From contig CAYPAV010000026.1 of NCBI GenBank assembly GCA_964408805.1, positions 1 to 53,308 of the forward strand: 53,308 bases of DNA, written 5' to 3'. A program made the translations under genes and the position numbers. The notes beneath the pieces were generated by a model. That model saw nothing but the letters and a program-made list of their open reading frames with translations. It did not search any database and was not told where the DNA came from. Source of the stretch: CAYPAV01 sp964408805 (lineage in GTDB: Bacteria > Pseudomonadota > Alphaproteobacteria > UBA8366). Shown piece by piece: positions 25,342 through 34,379 of this stretch. Every line of letters begins with the position of its first letter. The first letter of the stretch is position 1.

Positions 25342-26109
25342 TCAAGGTCTACGGAGGTCGCCTTCGATGGCCGCCCAGAGGGCTTCCGGTGCTTCAACAT
25401 GAGGGTTGTGCCCTAGGGCCGGCAGTACCGTAACCTCGGCGCCGATTCGCCGCATGCCTTCGGCGGGGCCCATCTTGTCGTCTTCCCCGCTCAGCAGATG
25501 GATGGGGACGCTCGCCGCCTGGGCAATCGAGGCAATATCATACTTGCCCAGCGCGTTGATCAGCGGGTCGGTTGCCAGCCGAAATCGACCTTGCTGTTCG
25601 GTTATGCTGATTGTGGCGAAACGCTGGTCGGGCGCGACCAACCCCTTCAATCCGGCGACGCGGAGGCAACGTTCGATCGCGTCCTCCCTGGAGTCGAACA
25701 ATTTGGCGGGCGCAAGGGCAATGGCTTTGCCTCTGGCGAGGTCTTCCTCCGTCCAATCGACCTTCACGCTAAAAGCAAATACGCGCTCCACTTGGATGCC
25801 GAACATGCCGGTCGCGAGCGCGATCGAGACGGCGCCGCCCAACGAGTGGCCGATGAGGGTAACCGCCTCTTCATGTCGGAGGAGGCGGGCCACGTCGGCT
25901 GCGTGGATGCCGGTCCCATAAGGTGCGCAATGGAAGGAACGTCCATGCCCCCGTAGATCCGGAATAATCCATCGTCCCGGCCAGTGCTTGGCGAGAAGGG
26001 GAACCAAGCCGTCCCAAACCGCACCGTTTCCGCCCAGTCCGTGCAAAAGTACGAGTACGGGACCCTCGGTTCCCCCACGCTCGCACCATAGTGTCGTCGT
26101 TTCGCCCAT
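25342..26109 (-). CDS. Alpha/beta hydrolase fold protein
   Basis: The 255-aa product is a complete alpha/beta hydrolase: LLHGLGGNG oxyanion region at residues 21-29, nucleophile elbow GHSLGG with S89, an acid in LLSGEDDKMG (about residue 205), and the histidine in LGHNPHVE near the C-terminus. Size and motifs fit esterases, lactonases or C-C bond hydrolases such as those in aromatic degradation. It is transcribed alone. The neighbouring UbiD fragment converges on it across a 167-bp AT-richer gap; the PhyH gene lies upstream on the same strand 148 bp away. Confidence 0.85.
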   Translation of the reverse strand: MGETTTLWCERGGTEGPVLVLLHGLGGNGAVWDGLVPLLAKHWPGRWIIPDLRGHGRSFHCAPYGTGIHAADVARLLRHEEAVTLIGHSLGGAVSIALATGMFGIQVERVFAFSVKVDWTEEDLARGKAIALAPAKLFDSREDAIERCLRVAGLKGLVAPDQRFATISITEQQGRFRLATDPLINALGKYDIASIAQAASVPIHLLSGEDDKMGPAEGMRRIGAEVTVLPALGHNPHVEAPEALWAAIEGDLRRP

Positions 26110-26257
26110 CGAGCGGCCTCCCCCTATCGCGGTTCCGGCCCAAGCCTACGGGTCGCGATCGTGACAATCGAGGCTGAATGTCCGGCTGGTGCCGAGAAGC
26201 GGAAGTTGCGATACGTGACTTTCGTATCTAATCCAACCAATTCGTCCGGCGCGTGCC

Positions 26258-27127
26258 TCAACCGGTGCCGGCGTCCTCGTCGACGAAGCGCCCGGCCTCG
26301 TGCCATTCGACCTGTTCTTCGTAGCCTCTGCGATAGGCCTTGTGGCTTTTCGCCCATTCCGCCTTGTTGCGGGCGGCATCGCCGGTGGGCGCCGGCTCCA
26401 GATCGAAATGACCGTATTCGTCCTGGCCCCGCACCAGCATCGCGCGCTGGCGTGTCGTGCCGATGTGTTTGACGTGGGTTGGGATGTAGCTGACGCCGTG
26501 ACCGATCCGGCGGTCCGAGGCGACGTTCGGTGGCGAGCAGTGGACGCAGAGCGTGTGATGGAGCGAGAACTCCCCCGTCGCCAGCGCCGAGCGGACGCCG
26601 CCCTCGCGTTCGAAGGGCTCGGCGATCGTCTGGCCGCCGCCGTTGATGCTGTTTGGGTCGGCATTCGCCTTGTGAAGCAGCGGACGGGCCGCCCCCTGGG
26701 CCGAAACCAGTTCCATGCAGCCCGACTCCGCCGAGGCCTCGCTCAGCGCCACCCAAGCGGTGACGTGTTCGTGCGGGCGGAGGCCGAAATAGGCCCAGTC
26801 CTGATGCCACATGGTGATCGCATCGGTGTTCGGTTCCTTCACGAAGAAGGTGCTGGTCCAGGCCAGGATATTCGGGCCGATCACGTCCTCGACCGCATCG
26901 AGGATGACCGGATCGCTCGCGATCGCGTGGGCCCAAGTGTGGCCGACATGGAGCTTGTATCGCGCCTCCCGCCCAAGTGCCGTGACGGGGGCGCCAATGT
27001 CGGCTTCGTATTCCTCGAACCGGGCCCGCGTCTCCTTTGCGCGGGCCTCGCCGATGCCGGGCAGCGGATAGATATATCCGTCGCGGTGATAGGCCTCGAC
27101 TTGCGGGTCGCTCAGGAACTTCGGCAT
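26258..27127 (-). CDS. Phytanoyl-CoA dioxygenase (PhyH) family protein
   Basis: The 289-aa product is a second PhyH-type Fe(II)/2-oxoglutarate dioxygenase, only distantly related to the one at 21799. The metal motif H108-x-D110 is in MWHQDWAYFG, and the distal histidine lies in the HHTLCVHCSPPN region. G-C-M-E-L-V-S-A-Q-G matches the family core seen in syringomycin/ectoine-hydroxylase-like members, which work on free amino acids or other small molecules. I choose ATG 27127 (MPKFLS) over 27142, because GAGGA lies at normal distance. It is divergent from the molybdenum hydroxylase gene. Confidence 0.85.
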   Translation of the reverse strand: MPKFLSDPQVEAYHRDGYIYPLPGIGEARAKETRARFEEYEADIGAPVTALGREARYKLHVGHTWAHAIASDPVILDAVEDVIGPNILAWTSTFFVKEPNTDAITMWHQDWAYFGLRPHEHVTAWVALSEASAESGCMELVSAQGAARPLLHKANADPNSINGGGQTIAEPFEREGGVRSALATGEFSLHHTLCVHCSPPNVASDRRIGHGVSYIPTHVKHIGTTRQRAMLVRGQDEYGHFDLEPAPTGDAARNKAEWAKSHKAYRRGYEEQVEWHEAGRFVDEDAGTG

Positions 27128-27335
27128 GGTTTTCCTCGCCATCTTCGCTCGCGGGGTTGGATTATAAGAAAAATCTAGGGGAGAATTCAGCGGATGCGAC
27201 TCCGGCCGTACCCTTCGATGCCGCGGATAAGGTGGAATTGCGTGGCTTCCTGGAATATCCCGCCTATTTATCTCTTGTCAATCGATGCCAAAGGCCCCAC
27301 CGGCCCAACATCACGCCAAGTCAAGGAACAGCAGA

Positions 27336-29693
27336 ATGTCCGAAGCCATGGATGATCCCTTCGAGAAATTTGCCGTCGGCCAACCGGTCTCGCGGCTCGA
27401 GGACCCGCGCCTGCTGAGGGGCGACGGGTGTTTCACGGATGATTTCGGCATCGACGGCCAGGCTTATGGCTATGTCTTCCGCTCGCCCTTCGCGCATGGA
27501 AGTATCGAGCGTCTCGACGTTGCGGCGGCGGCGGCGGCGCCCGGCGTTCTCGCGGTTCTGACGACGGTGGATTTGGCTGCGGCCGGGGTCGGCACCATGC
27601 CTTGCATGCTGCCGGTCAAGAATCGCGACGGCACGCCGTTGATCAAGCCGCCCCGGCCGGTGCTGGCGACCGACCGGGTGCGCTTTCGCGGCGAGGCGGT
27701 GGCCTTCATCGTCGCCGAAACCCTGGCCCAGGCCCGCGACGCTGCGGAACTGGTCGAGCTCAAGGTCGAGAATTTCCCCGCCGTGACCGATTGCAAGGCG
27801 GCGCAAGAGGCGGGCGCCCCCCAACTGCACGCCGAAGCGCCGAGCAATCAGGCCCTCGACTGGGAGTTCGGCGACGAGGCCGAGGTCGAGAAAATTTTCG
27901 CCGACGCCCACCATGTCACCATCTTGACGCTTCGCAACAACCGGATCCATGTCTCCACGATCGAGCCGCGCGCCTGCGTCGCCGAATTCGATTCGGGCGA
28001 GGATCGCTTCACCCTCCATTCGCCGAGCCAGGGGCTGTTCGGCTTCACCAATCTCCTGGCCAAGGAGATCCTGCGGATCCCGCGCGAGAAGATTCGCACT
28101 CGGACCTACGATGTCGGCGGGTCCTTCGGCATGAAATCGGCGCCCTATCCGGAATATGTCGCGGCCCTCGTCGCGGCGAAGACGACGCGGCGGCCGGTGA
28201 AGTGGTGCGACGAGCGAAGCGACAGCATGCTCTCCGACCAGCACGGCCGAGACAGCTATGCCGAAGCCTCGCTCGCCTTCGACAAGGACGCCAAGATCCT
28301 GGCGGCGCGGGTCCGGGTTCACTGCAATGTCGGCGCCTATCTGACGGCGGTCGGCCCGTCGATGCATACGCGGAACGTGCCGCGCAATTTCCCCGGCCTC
28401 TACCGGGTGCCGAAGATGCATGCACGGACCTGGGCCATGTTCACCAACACGACACCCATTGGCGCCTATCGCGGCGCCGGCCGGCCGGAGGGCGTTTATT
28501 ACATGGAGCGCATGATGGACACGGCGGCCCGCGAACTCGGGCTCGACCGGGTCGAGATCCGGCGGCGCAACATGATCACGCCGGCGGAGATCCCCTATGA
28601 CGCGGTTTCCGAATTGACTTATGACAGCGGCGATTTCCCGGCCGTCCTCGATGACGGGCTCGCCAAGGCGGATTGGGACGGCTTCGCGGGGCGGCGGAAG
28701 GCTTCCGAAGCCAACGGCCGGCTCCGGGGGCTGGGCCTGGCCTGTTATCTCGAGGTTACCGGTCCGCCCGCGACCGAGATGGGCGGTCTCCGCTTCGAGG
28801 AAGACGGCACGGTGACGATGATTTCGGGCTCGCTCAATTACGGTCAGGGCCACCAGGGCACCTTCGCGCAAATCCTGACCGGGAAGCTCGGTGTGCCCTA
28901 CGACAAGTTCAACCTGCTCCAAGGCGACAGCGAGGAGCTGATCGCCGGTGCCAATACCGGCGGCTCGCGAACCGTGCTGACCGCGGGCACCCTGCTGCTC
29001 GAGGCCGCAGAGATCACGATCGAGCAAGGCCGGAAGCTGGCGGGCCATGTCCTCGAGGCCGCCGAAGGCGATATCGAATTCGATCGCGGGCGTTTCGCCA
29101 TCGCCGGCACGGATCGGGGCATCGATATTCTCGAACTCGCCGCCGAGGTGCGGCGGCTGAAGGCGAATGGCGGCCTGCCTGCGGGTTTGCCGGATGGGCT
29201 CGACTGCAAGACAAAGGCGTCGTCGCCGCCCTCGGCTTTCCCCAACGGCTGCCACATAGCCGAAATCGAGATCGAGCCCGAGACCGGCCGCATCGAGGTC
29301 GTCCGTTATTCGGTGGTCGACGATTTCGGGACCCTGATCAATCCGATGCTGGTCGAGGGTCAGGTGCATGGCGGCATCGTCCAGGGCCTCGGCCAGGCGA
29401 TGATGGAGGATACGGTCTACGACGCCGACGGTCAGCTGATCGCCGGCTCCTATATGGACTACGCGATGCCGCGGGCCGACGACGTGCCGGCGTTCGATTT
29501 CGGCAGCCACCCGGTGCCCTGCACGACCAATCCCCTGGGCGCGAAGGGCTGCGGCGAGGCCGGCACGAGCGGGGCGCTGCCGGCGGTGATGAACGCGGTC
29601 GTCGACGCCCTGGCGGAGGCCAAGGGCCTTACCCATATCGACATGCCGGTAACGCCCGAGAAGGTGTGGGCGGCGCTGAATTCGGAAGGGTAA
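27336..29693 (+). CDS. Xanthine dehydrogenase-family molybdopterin-binding (large) subunit
   Basis: The 785-aa product is a full-length large subunit of the aldehyde/xanthine/CO dehydrogenase family: N-terminal SRLEDPRLLRGDGCFTDD, then SPSQGLFGFTNLLA, DVGGSFGMKS, AYRGAGRPEG, QGHQGTFAQIL and C-terminal DDFGTLINPMLVEGQVHGG, GAKGCGEAGTSGALP. The glutamate in GCGEAG is the conserved catalytic base. It should carry a molybdenum cofactor (cytosine dinucleotide type). The small [2Fe-2S] and medium FAD subunits that these enzymes need, and a MoCo-insertion XdhC-like protein, are not adjacent, so partners must lie elsewhere. AAGGA lies 9 nt before ATG 27336; the frame upstream (from 27285) looks non-coding. 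Confidence 0.88.
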   Translation: MSEAMDDPFEKFAVGQPVSRLEDPRLLRGDGCFTDDFGIDGQAYGYVFRSPFAHGSIERLDVAAAAAAPGVLAVLTTVDLAAAGVGTMPCMLPVKNRDGTPLIKPPRPVLATDRVRFRGEAVAFIVAETLAQARDAAELVELKVENFPAVTDCKAAQEAGAPQLHAEAPSNQALDWEFGDEAEVEKIFADAHHVTILTLRNNRIHVSTIEPRACVAEFDSGEDRFTLHSPSQGLFGFTNLLAKEILRIPREKIRTRTYDVGGSFGMKSAPYPEYVAALVAAKTTRRPVKWCDERSDSMLSDQHGRDSYAEASLAFDKDAKILAARVRVHCNVGAYLTAVGPSMHTRNVPRNFPGLYRVPKMHARTWAMFTNTTPIGAYRGAGRPEGVYYMERMMDTAARELGLDRVEIRRRNMITPAEIPYDAVSELTYDSGDFPAVLDDGLAKADWDGFAGRRKASEANGRLRGLGLACYLEVTGPPATEMGGLRFEEDGTVTMISGSLNYGQGHQGTFAQILTGKLGVPYDKFNLLQGDSEELIAGANTGGSRTVLTAGTLLLEAAEITIEQGRKLAGHVLEAAEGDIEFDRGRFAIAGTDRGIDILELAAEVRRLKANGGLPAGLPDGLDCKTKASSPPSAFPNGCHIAEIEIEPETGRIEVVRYSVVDDFGTLINPMLVEGQVHGGIVQGLGQAMMEDTVYDADGQLIAGSYMDYAMPRADDVPAFDFGSHPVPCTTNPLGAKGCGEAGTSGALPAVMNAVVDALAEAKGLTHIDMPVTPEKVWAALNSEG

Positions 29694-29882
29694 TTGGAAG
29701 GGTGACAAGGGCGTCGATCGGCACCCTGCATCAAACAACCATTAGACCACGAAACGCGCGTCGGCGATAGATTGTTCGTGGCTTATTTCGGGCGTAGCAT
29801 CGATTCACTACCGGCCGTGATGCCGGGATGCCGGTTGCGGAAATTCCGGCGGCCGGGACACTGTCGAAAGGAGGCTACAAAA

Positions 29883-29930
29883 ATGACTCCACCGGACAGT
29901 CCGAGCCACATAGGGAAAGAATGTAACTAG
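29883..29930 (+). CDS. Possible 15-aa peptide with an ideal ribosome binding site
   Basis: ATG at 29883 is preceded at 8 nt by AAAGGAGG, a near-perfect anti-16S match. The frame is M-T-P-P-D-S-P-S-H-I-G-K-E-C-N and then TAG. The start and the ribosome site lie inside a hairpin (GGAG paired with CTCC), so translation could be switched. It may be a leader peptide or chance. No family is known to me. Confidence 0.3.
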   Translation: MTPPDSPSHIGKECN

Positions 29931-29970
29931 ACCCGGTCTTGGATCGGGTGGCCAATGTGGCCCATAAGGG

Positions 29971-30006
29971 AAAGGCTCCGTCGAAAGGGCGGGGCCTTTC
30001 AATTTT
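29971..30006 (+). terminator. Rho-independent terminator
   Basis: AAAGGCTCCG (29971-29980) pairs with CGGGGCCTTT (29990-29999) through ten base pairs, one of them G-T, with a 9-nt loop, and is followed by CAATTTT. The U-tract is imperfect. It would end the transcript of the small RNA candidate just before the end of the convergent SDR gene. Confidence 0.6.
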
Positions 30007-30767
30007 CATTCATTCGCGATACCGGCCATCGTGTATCCGCCGTCCACGTATAGGATATGCCCGTTCACATAGCCGGCTTCCTCGCCCGCGAGATAGGTCG
30101 CGGCATCGGCCATGTCCTCGATCCGGCCATAGCGGTCGGCCGGGATCAGTCGCAGATAGTTCTCGCGGGTTTTTTCGGTGTGGGCGGCGCGGGTGAGGGG
30201 GGTGTCGACCGGCCCCGGGCCGATGGCATTCGCGGTCACCCCCAGGGGAGCGAGTTCCAGCGCCATTTGCCGCGTAAGTCCGATCACCGCCGCCTTCGAG
30301 GTGCCGTAGCCGGTGCGCCCGATGCCGGCGCGGGCACCCGCGATCGAGGCGATGTTGATGACCCGCCCATAGCCCCGTTTCACCATCTCGCGCGCCGCCG
30401 CCTGGGCACAGAGCAGCGTGCCCTCGACGTTGACCCGCATGACGCGCTGGAAGTCCGCCGCTTCCGCTTCCAGGAACGCCATCCGGACGCTGATCCCGGC
30501 ACTGTTGACGATGATGTCGACCTGACCGAATTCGGCCATCGCCGCCTCGGTCAACCGGGTCGCGTCCTCCGGCTTGGTCACGTCCATTTCGACCGAAACG
30601 GCGCGGCTTTGGGTTTGGCGAATGTCCTCGGCCACGGCCGCCGCGTTCTCGCCGTTGATGTCGGCGCAGACGACGGCCGCGCCCTCTTTCGCGAACCGGC
30701 GCGCGATGCCGCCGCCAAGCCCGCTGCCCCCACCCGTGACGATGGCCACCCGATCCTTCAACCGCAT
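30006..30767 (-). CDS. Short-chain dehydrogenase/reductase (SDR)
   Basis: The 253-aa product is a classical SDR with TGGGSGLG at residues 11-18, D37 (NAD preference), NSAG near 88, INIASIAG with the active serine, and the Y-x-x-x-K in YGTSK. The C-terminus shows YVNGHILYVDGGYTMAG. It resembles glucose-1-dehydrogenase/FabG-type enzymes. It is transcribed alone and divergently from the amidohydrolase operon with 126 bp between starts, so it may share regulation with that operon. Substrate unknown. Confidence 0.86.
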   Translation of the reverse strand: MRLKDRVAIVTGGGSGLGGGIARRFAKEGAAVVCADINGENAAAVAEDIRQTQSRAVSVEMDVTKPEDATRLTEAAMAEFGQVDIIVNSAGISVRMAFLEAEAADFQRVMRVNVEGTLLCAQAAAREMVKRGYGRVINIASIAGARAGIGRTGYGTSKAAVIGLTRQMALELAPLGVTANAIGPGPVDTPLTRAAHTEKTRENYLRLIPADRYGRIEDMADAATYLAGEEAGYVNGHILYVDGGYTMAGIANE

Positions 30768-30893
30768 TGTCCAATCTCCACTGTTGTCAGCTATAGGGTA
30801 TCGCGTTCGTCCGGCCTGCCAATGGGGGCGGACGAAAGCCGCGGCCGGTCTATCTTAGTCCCGGATATCAGATTCGAACCAACGAGGCCCTAG

Positions 30894-31997
30894 ATGACCA
30901 AAGGATTTATTTCCGCCGATTCCCATGTGATGGAACCGCCGAATTGCTACTCTGACTATATTGAGAAAAAGTACCGCGATTCGGCCCCGCAATTGAAGCA
31001 TCACGATAAACTTGGCGATATTTTCTTCATCGACGGGATGGATACGTCGATCCCGATGGGATTGATCGCGGCCGCCGGCAAGGAACCGGAGGAAATCAGA
31101 TACAAGGACATCCGATTCGAGGAACTGCATCGCGGCGCCTGGGATCCCAAGGCCCGCGCGGCCGATCAGGATCGCGACGGCGTGATCGCCGAACTGATTT
31201 ATCCCTCGGTCGGCATGGTGCTGTGTAATCACCCGGATTTCGACTACAAGAAGGCCTGTTTCGACGCCTACAACCGCTGGCTCGGGGAATTCTGCGGCGG
31301 CTTGCCGGACCGGCTCTTCGGCTTGCCGCAAGTCACCATGCGGTCTCCCGAGGAGGGCATAGAGGAGGTCCGTCAGGCCAAAGAAAATGGCTACAAAGGC
31401 GTGATGCTGCCGGGCCATCCGGCGCATGCGGATTACGACCATCCCGATTACGGCAAGTTCTACGACGCGGTCATCGAGATGGAGATGCCGATCTCCTTTC
31501 ATATCCTAACCTCGAAGCAGGACAGTCTGCTCAACCAGCGCGGCCCGAAGATCAATGGGTTTCAGGCGATCATCCGCGGCAACCAAGACATCATCGGGAC
31601 GTTCATCTTTGGCGGCGTTTTTCACCGTCATCCGAAGCTAAAACTGGTCTGCGTCGAGGCCGATGCCGGTTGGGCGCCGCATTTCATGTACCGCATGGAT
31701 CATGCCTATAATCGCCATCGCCACTGGATGAGGTGCGAGGATATCGGCGGCCAACCGAGCGAGTACTTCCTGGAGAATGTCTATATGACCTTCCAGGACG
31801 ATTGGACGGCTTTCCGGTATCGCGAGGATCTCAACATCGATCGCCTCATGTGGGCGAACGATTTCCCGCATAGCGACGCCACCTGGCCGCACAGCCAGGA
31901 ACTCCTGGCAAAGCAAATGGCCGATTTGAGCGAGGCCGAACGGAACAAGGTCGTCCATGACAATGTGGCGGAACTTTACGGGCTGGAACTCCACTAG
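30894..31997 (+). CDS. Amidohydrolase_2 family metal-dependent hydrolase/decarboxylase
   Basis: The 367-aa product has the N-terminal metal-binding region SADSHVMEP (D-x-H), a FHILTSKQD histidine near residue 203, GGVFHRHPKLKLVCVEADAGW, and the C-terminal aspartate in WANDFPHSDATWP. This pattern is typical of the 2-amino-3-carboxymuconate-semialdehyde decarboxylase/2,6-dihydroxybenzoate decarboxylase branch (amidohydrolase_2, PF04909). Members act on aromatic or ring-cleavage products, but most are uncharacterised. It is the first gene of a four-gene operon. The truncated gene at 22998 belongs to the same family. Confidence 0.86.
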   Translation: MTKGFISADSHVMEPPNCYSDYIEKKYRDSAPQLKHHDKLGDIFFIDGMDTSIPMGLIAAAGKEPEEIRYKDIRFEELHRGAWDPKARAADQDRDGVIAELIYPSVGMVLCNHPDFDYKKACFDAYNRWLGEFCGGLPDRLFGLPQVTMRSPEEGIEEVRQAKENGYKGVMLPGHPAHADYDHPDYGKFYDAVIEMEMPISFHILTSKQDSLLNQRGPKINGFQAIIRGNQDIIGTFIFGGVFHRHPKLKLVCVEADAGWAPHFMYRMDHAYNRHRHWMRCEDIGGQPSEYFLENVYMTFQDDWTAFRYREDLNIDRLMWANDFPHSDATWPHSQELLAKQMADLSEAERNKVVHDNVAELYGLELH

Positions 31998-32026
31998 ACG
32001 CTGGACGCATCGAGGGATCGAATAAG

Positions 32027-33709
32027 ATGACCTACGACTTGAAGATCGAGAACGGGACCATCATCGACGGCACCGGCGCGGCCCGGTACCGGGGCGATGT
32101 CGGCGTCTCCAAGGGCAGGATCGTGGCACTCGGCGAGGCGCCGGATAGCGCCGCCCGGACCATCGATGCCGAGGACGCAATCGTCTCGCCCGGCTTCGTC
32201 GATATCCACACCCATTACGACGCCCAGGTCATCTGGGACCGGATGCTGTCGATCTCGCCCTGGCATGGGGTGACCACGGCGGTGATGGGGAATTGCGGCT
32301 TCGGCGTGGCGCCGACCCGCGAGGCCCATCGCGACATCATCGTCCGCACCTTGGAGAAGGTAGAAGGCATGAGCACCGAGGCGCTCTATGCCGGCCTCGG
32401 CAAGGATTGGCCGTTCGAGACCTTCCCCGAATATTTGGACGCCATCGACAATGCCGGGATCGCGATCAATGTCGGCGTGCTGCTCGGGCACACCCCGCTT
32501 CGCTTCTATGTCATGGGCGAGGCCGCGACCGAGCGTTCCGCGAGCGACGATGAAATCGCCGAGATGTGCGCCATCGTCAAGGACGCGATGAAGGCCGGGG
32601 CGATGGGGTTCGCGACCTCGCGGGCCTCGACCCATGTCGGCTATCAGGGCCGGCCGGTGCCGAGCCGGGTCTGCGACATCGAGGAAATCTACGCGTTGGC
32701 GAAGGCGGTCGGCGAAGCGGGCGGCGGCCTGATCGAGGCGACTGCGGGCCGCGGGCTCTTCATCGACGAATATGCCGAAATCGCCAAGGAGAGCGGCTGC
32801 AACGTCTCCTGGACGGCCTTGCTCGCCGGCCTGGCGCTCGGCAAGGGCGACCATGAGGAGCAGTTGGCGAAGTCGGAAGAGATGATGGCCGCCGGCTACA
32901 ACGTCTATCCGCAGGTGACGCCGCGTCCGCTCAATTTCGAGTTCCAATTCAAGGAGCCCTTCGTCCTCGAGGCTCTGTCGATGTTCAAGCCGGTTTCGGC
33001 GGCCGATTTCGAGGGTAAGAAGAAGCTCTACCGGGATCCCAAGTTCCGCGGCGAGTTTCGGGAAAAGATGGCGACGGTGCGCGAACAGTTCCGTTCCTCC
33101 TTCGAGAAGACAGTCATCTCGCAATGCCTCGCGGACCCCTCGCTCGACGAGCGCCCGCTCTACGAGGTGGCGAAGGAACGCGGCGTCGCGGCAACCGATT
33201 TCGCGCTCGATATCTCGCTTGAGGACGATCTCGAGACGCGCTTTCGCATGCCGGTTGCGAACCACAACGAGGCCGAGGTCGAGCCTCTGTTGAAGGGCAA
33301 CTCGACGGTACTCGGCCTCTCCGATGCGGGCGCCCATGCGAGCCAACTCTGCGATGCCTGCCAGCCGTCCTACCTCCTCGCGCGCTGGGTTCGCGAGAAG
33401 GAAGTCTTCAGCCTCGAGGAAGCAATCAGGATGCTGACCACGCGGCCGGCCGAGGTCGCGGGAATTCACGATCGCGGTATGTTGGCGGAAGGCCGGCCCG
33501 CGGACCTCGTCGTCTTCGATCCCGATACGATCGATGCGGGGCCGTTGCAACGGGTCTACGATTTTCCGGGCGGCGCCGACCGGCTGATCTCGCGCGAGAG
33601 CGGCATTCGCGCGGTCGTGGTGAACGGAGTGCCGCTTCGCGAGAACGGCGCCGATGCGGTCGATCCCGAAGGCGCACTTCCGGGAGGCGTGCTGCGGCGG
33701 CGGGCCTAG
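32027..33709 (+). CDS. Amidohydrolase of the D-aminoacylase / N-acyl-D-amino-acid deacylase type
   Basis: The 560-aa product starts with the amidohydrolase_3 beta-sandwich (NGTIIDGTGAARYRGDVGV), then the metal site in FVDIHTHYDAQ (H-x-H at about residues 62-64), GNCGFGVAPTRE, and the C-terminal GLSDAGAHASQ aspartate and TTRPAEVAGIHDRGMLAEGRPADLVVFDP. This is the D-aminoacylase family, which removes N-acyl groups from D-amino acids; many relatives hydrolyse other cyclic or linear amides. It lies 29 bp after the amidohydrolase_2 gene and 5 bp before a GST gene, so the operon context suggests stepwise breakdown of an amide-bearing compound. Confidence 0.86.
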   Translation: MTYDLKIENGTIIDGTGAARYRGDVGVSKGRIVALGEAPDSAARTIDAEDAIVSPGFVDIHTHYDAQVIWDRMLSISPWHGVTTAVMGNCGFGVAPTREAHRDIIVRTLEKVEGMSTEALYAGLGKDWPFETFPEYLDAIDNAGIAINVGVLLGHTPLRFYVMGEAATERSASDDEIAEMCAIVKDAMKAGAMGFATSRASTHVGYQGRPVPSRVCDIEEIYALAKAVGEAGGGLIEATAGRGLFIDEYAEIAKESGCNVSWTALLAGLALGKGDHEEQLAKSEEMMAAGYNVYPQVTPRPLNFEFQFKEPFVLEALSMFKPVSAADFEGKKKLYRDPKFRGEFREKMATVREQFRSSFEKTVISQCLADPSLDERPLYEVAKERGVAATDFALDISLEDDLETRFRMPVANHNEAEVEPLLKGNSTVLGLSDAGAHASQLCDACQPSYLLARWVREKEVFSLEEAIRMLTTRPAEVAGIHDRGMLAEGRPADLVVFDPDTIDAGPLQRVYDFPGGADRLISRESGIRAVVVNGVPLRENGADAVDPEGALPGGVLRRRA

Positions 33710-33714
33710 CTGTT

Positions 33715-34350
33715 ATGGCGCGGACGCTTTGGGGCATTGGTTCCAGTCGGGCGCTCCGGGCCCATTGGGCCTTGGCCGAACTCGGCCTCGACTACGAGAT
33801 CGAACCGATCCGGACGCGAACGCCGGAGATGGAGAGCGATCGCTACCTTGCGGTCAATCCGCGCGGTAAGATTCCAACCTTGGTGGACGGTGATTTCACA
33901 CTCTACGAAAGTGCCGCCATCGTCACCTATCTCGGCACGAGTTACGGATTGGCGGCGGGCGTCGAGTTGGTGCCGAGCGACCCTCAACGCCGCGCCCGTT
34001 ACGACGAGTGGTGCTACTACATCATGACGGAGCTTGACGCCACGAGCCTCTATATCATCCGCCGCCATGGCGAATTGCCCGAAATTTACGGCGAGGCGCC
34101 GGTCGCCGTCACCGGTGCGGCGGCGTATTTCGACCGGATGGCGGCGGCCGTCGATCGAACCTTGGCCGACGGCCGTCCTTATCTTCTGGAGGCGGGGTTC
34201 AGCGGGGCTGATATCCTGCTCACGACTTGCCTCACCTGGGCGCTCCGTTGCGGCATCTCACTTTCGGAACCGGCCCAGGCCTACCGGACCCGGGCCACTG
34301 CGCGGCCCGCCTATCTGGCCGCCCATGCGCTCTGCTATCCGGACGTTTGA
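33715..34350 (+). CDS. Glutathione S-transferase family protein
   Basis: The 211-aa product has an N-terminal thioredoxin-like domain starting R-T-L-W-G-I-G-S-S-R-A-L-R, with a serine where beta-class GSTs have cysteine. It has VNPRGKIPTLVDGD (cis-Pro) and LYESAAIVTYLG for glutathione binding, followed by a helical C-terminal domain. It may isomerise or conjugate an intermediate, as GSTs of the maleylacetoacetate-isomerase type do in ring-cleavage pathways. It lies 5 bp after the D-aminoacylase-like gene and 29 bp before the 2-hydroxyacid dehydrogenase gene. Confidence 0.84.
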   Translation: MARTLWGIGSSRALRAHWALAELGLDYEIEPIRTRTPEMESDRYLAVNPRGKIPTLVDGDFTLYESAAIVTYLGTSYGLAAGVELVPSDPQRRARYDEWCYYIMTELDATSLYIIRRHGELPEIYGEAPVAVTGAAAYFDRMAAAVDRTLADGRPYLLEAGFSGADILLTTCLTWALRCGISLSEPAQAYRTRATARPAYLAAHALCYPDV

Positions 34351-34379
34351 CTGTACAGGGCGCCGCGAGGGGAATTGAC

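Larger units (their letters stand above)
29857..30006 (+). ncRNA. Candidate structured small RNA or leader ending in a terminator
   Basis: In the 312-bp gap after the molybdenum hydroxylase gene, consecutive plus-strand hairpins can be drawn. ACTGTC (29860-29865) pairs with GACAGT (29895-29900), enclosing GGAG/CTCC, which hides a ribosome site. ACCCG/CGGGT is at 29931-29949, GGCC/GGCC at 29950-29962, and then the terminator at 29971-30006. This density of stable stems next to a perfect Shine-Dalgarno and a 15-codon frame suggests an expressed small RNA or a regulatory mRNA. I do not recognise it as a known RNA family. The remaining part, 29694-29856, holds nothing I can name. Confidence 0.4.

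Noticed and set aside
27321..29738. An 805-codon open frame opposite the molybdenum hydroxylase gene
   Set aside because: It is the antisense shadow of a well-identified gene in GC-rich DNA, with no family motifs and a His/Arg/Asp-rich composition.
31994..33550. A 518-codon frame opposite the D-aminoacylase-like gene
   Set aside because: It is the exact antisense shadow of an enzyme with clear motifs, and its composition is not protein-like.
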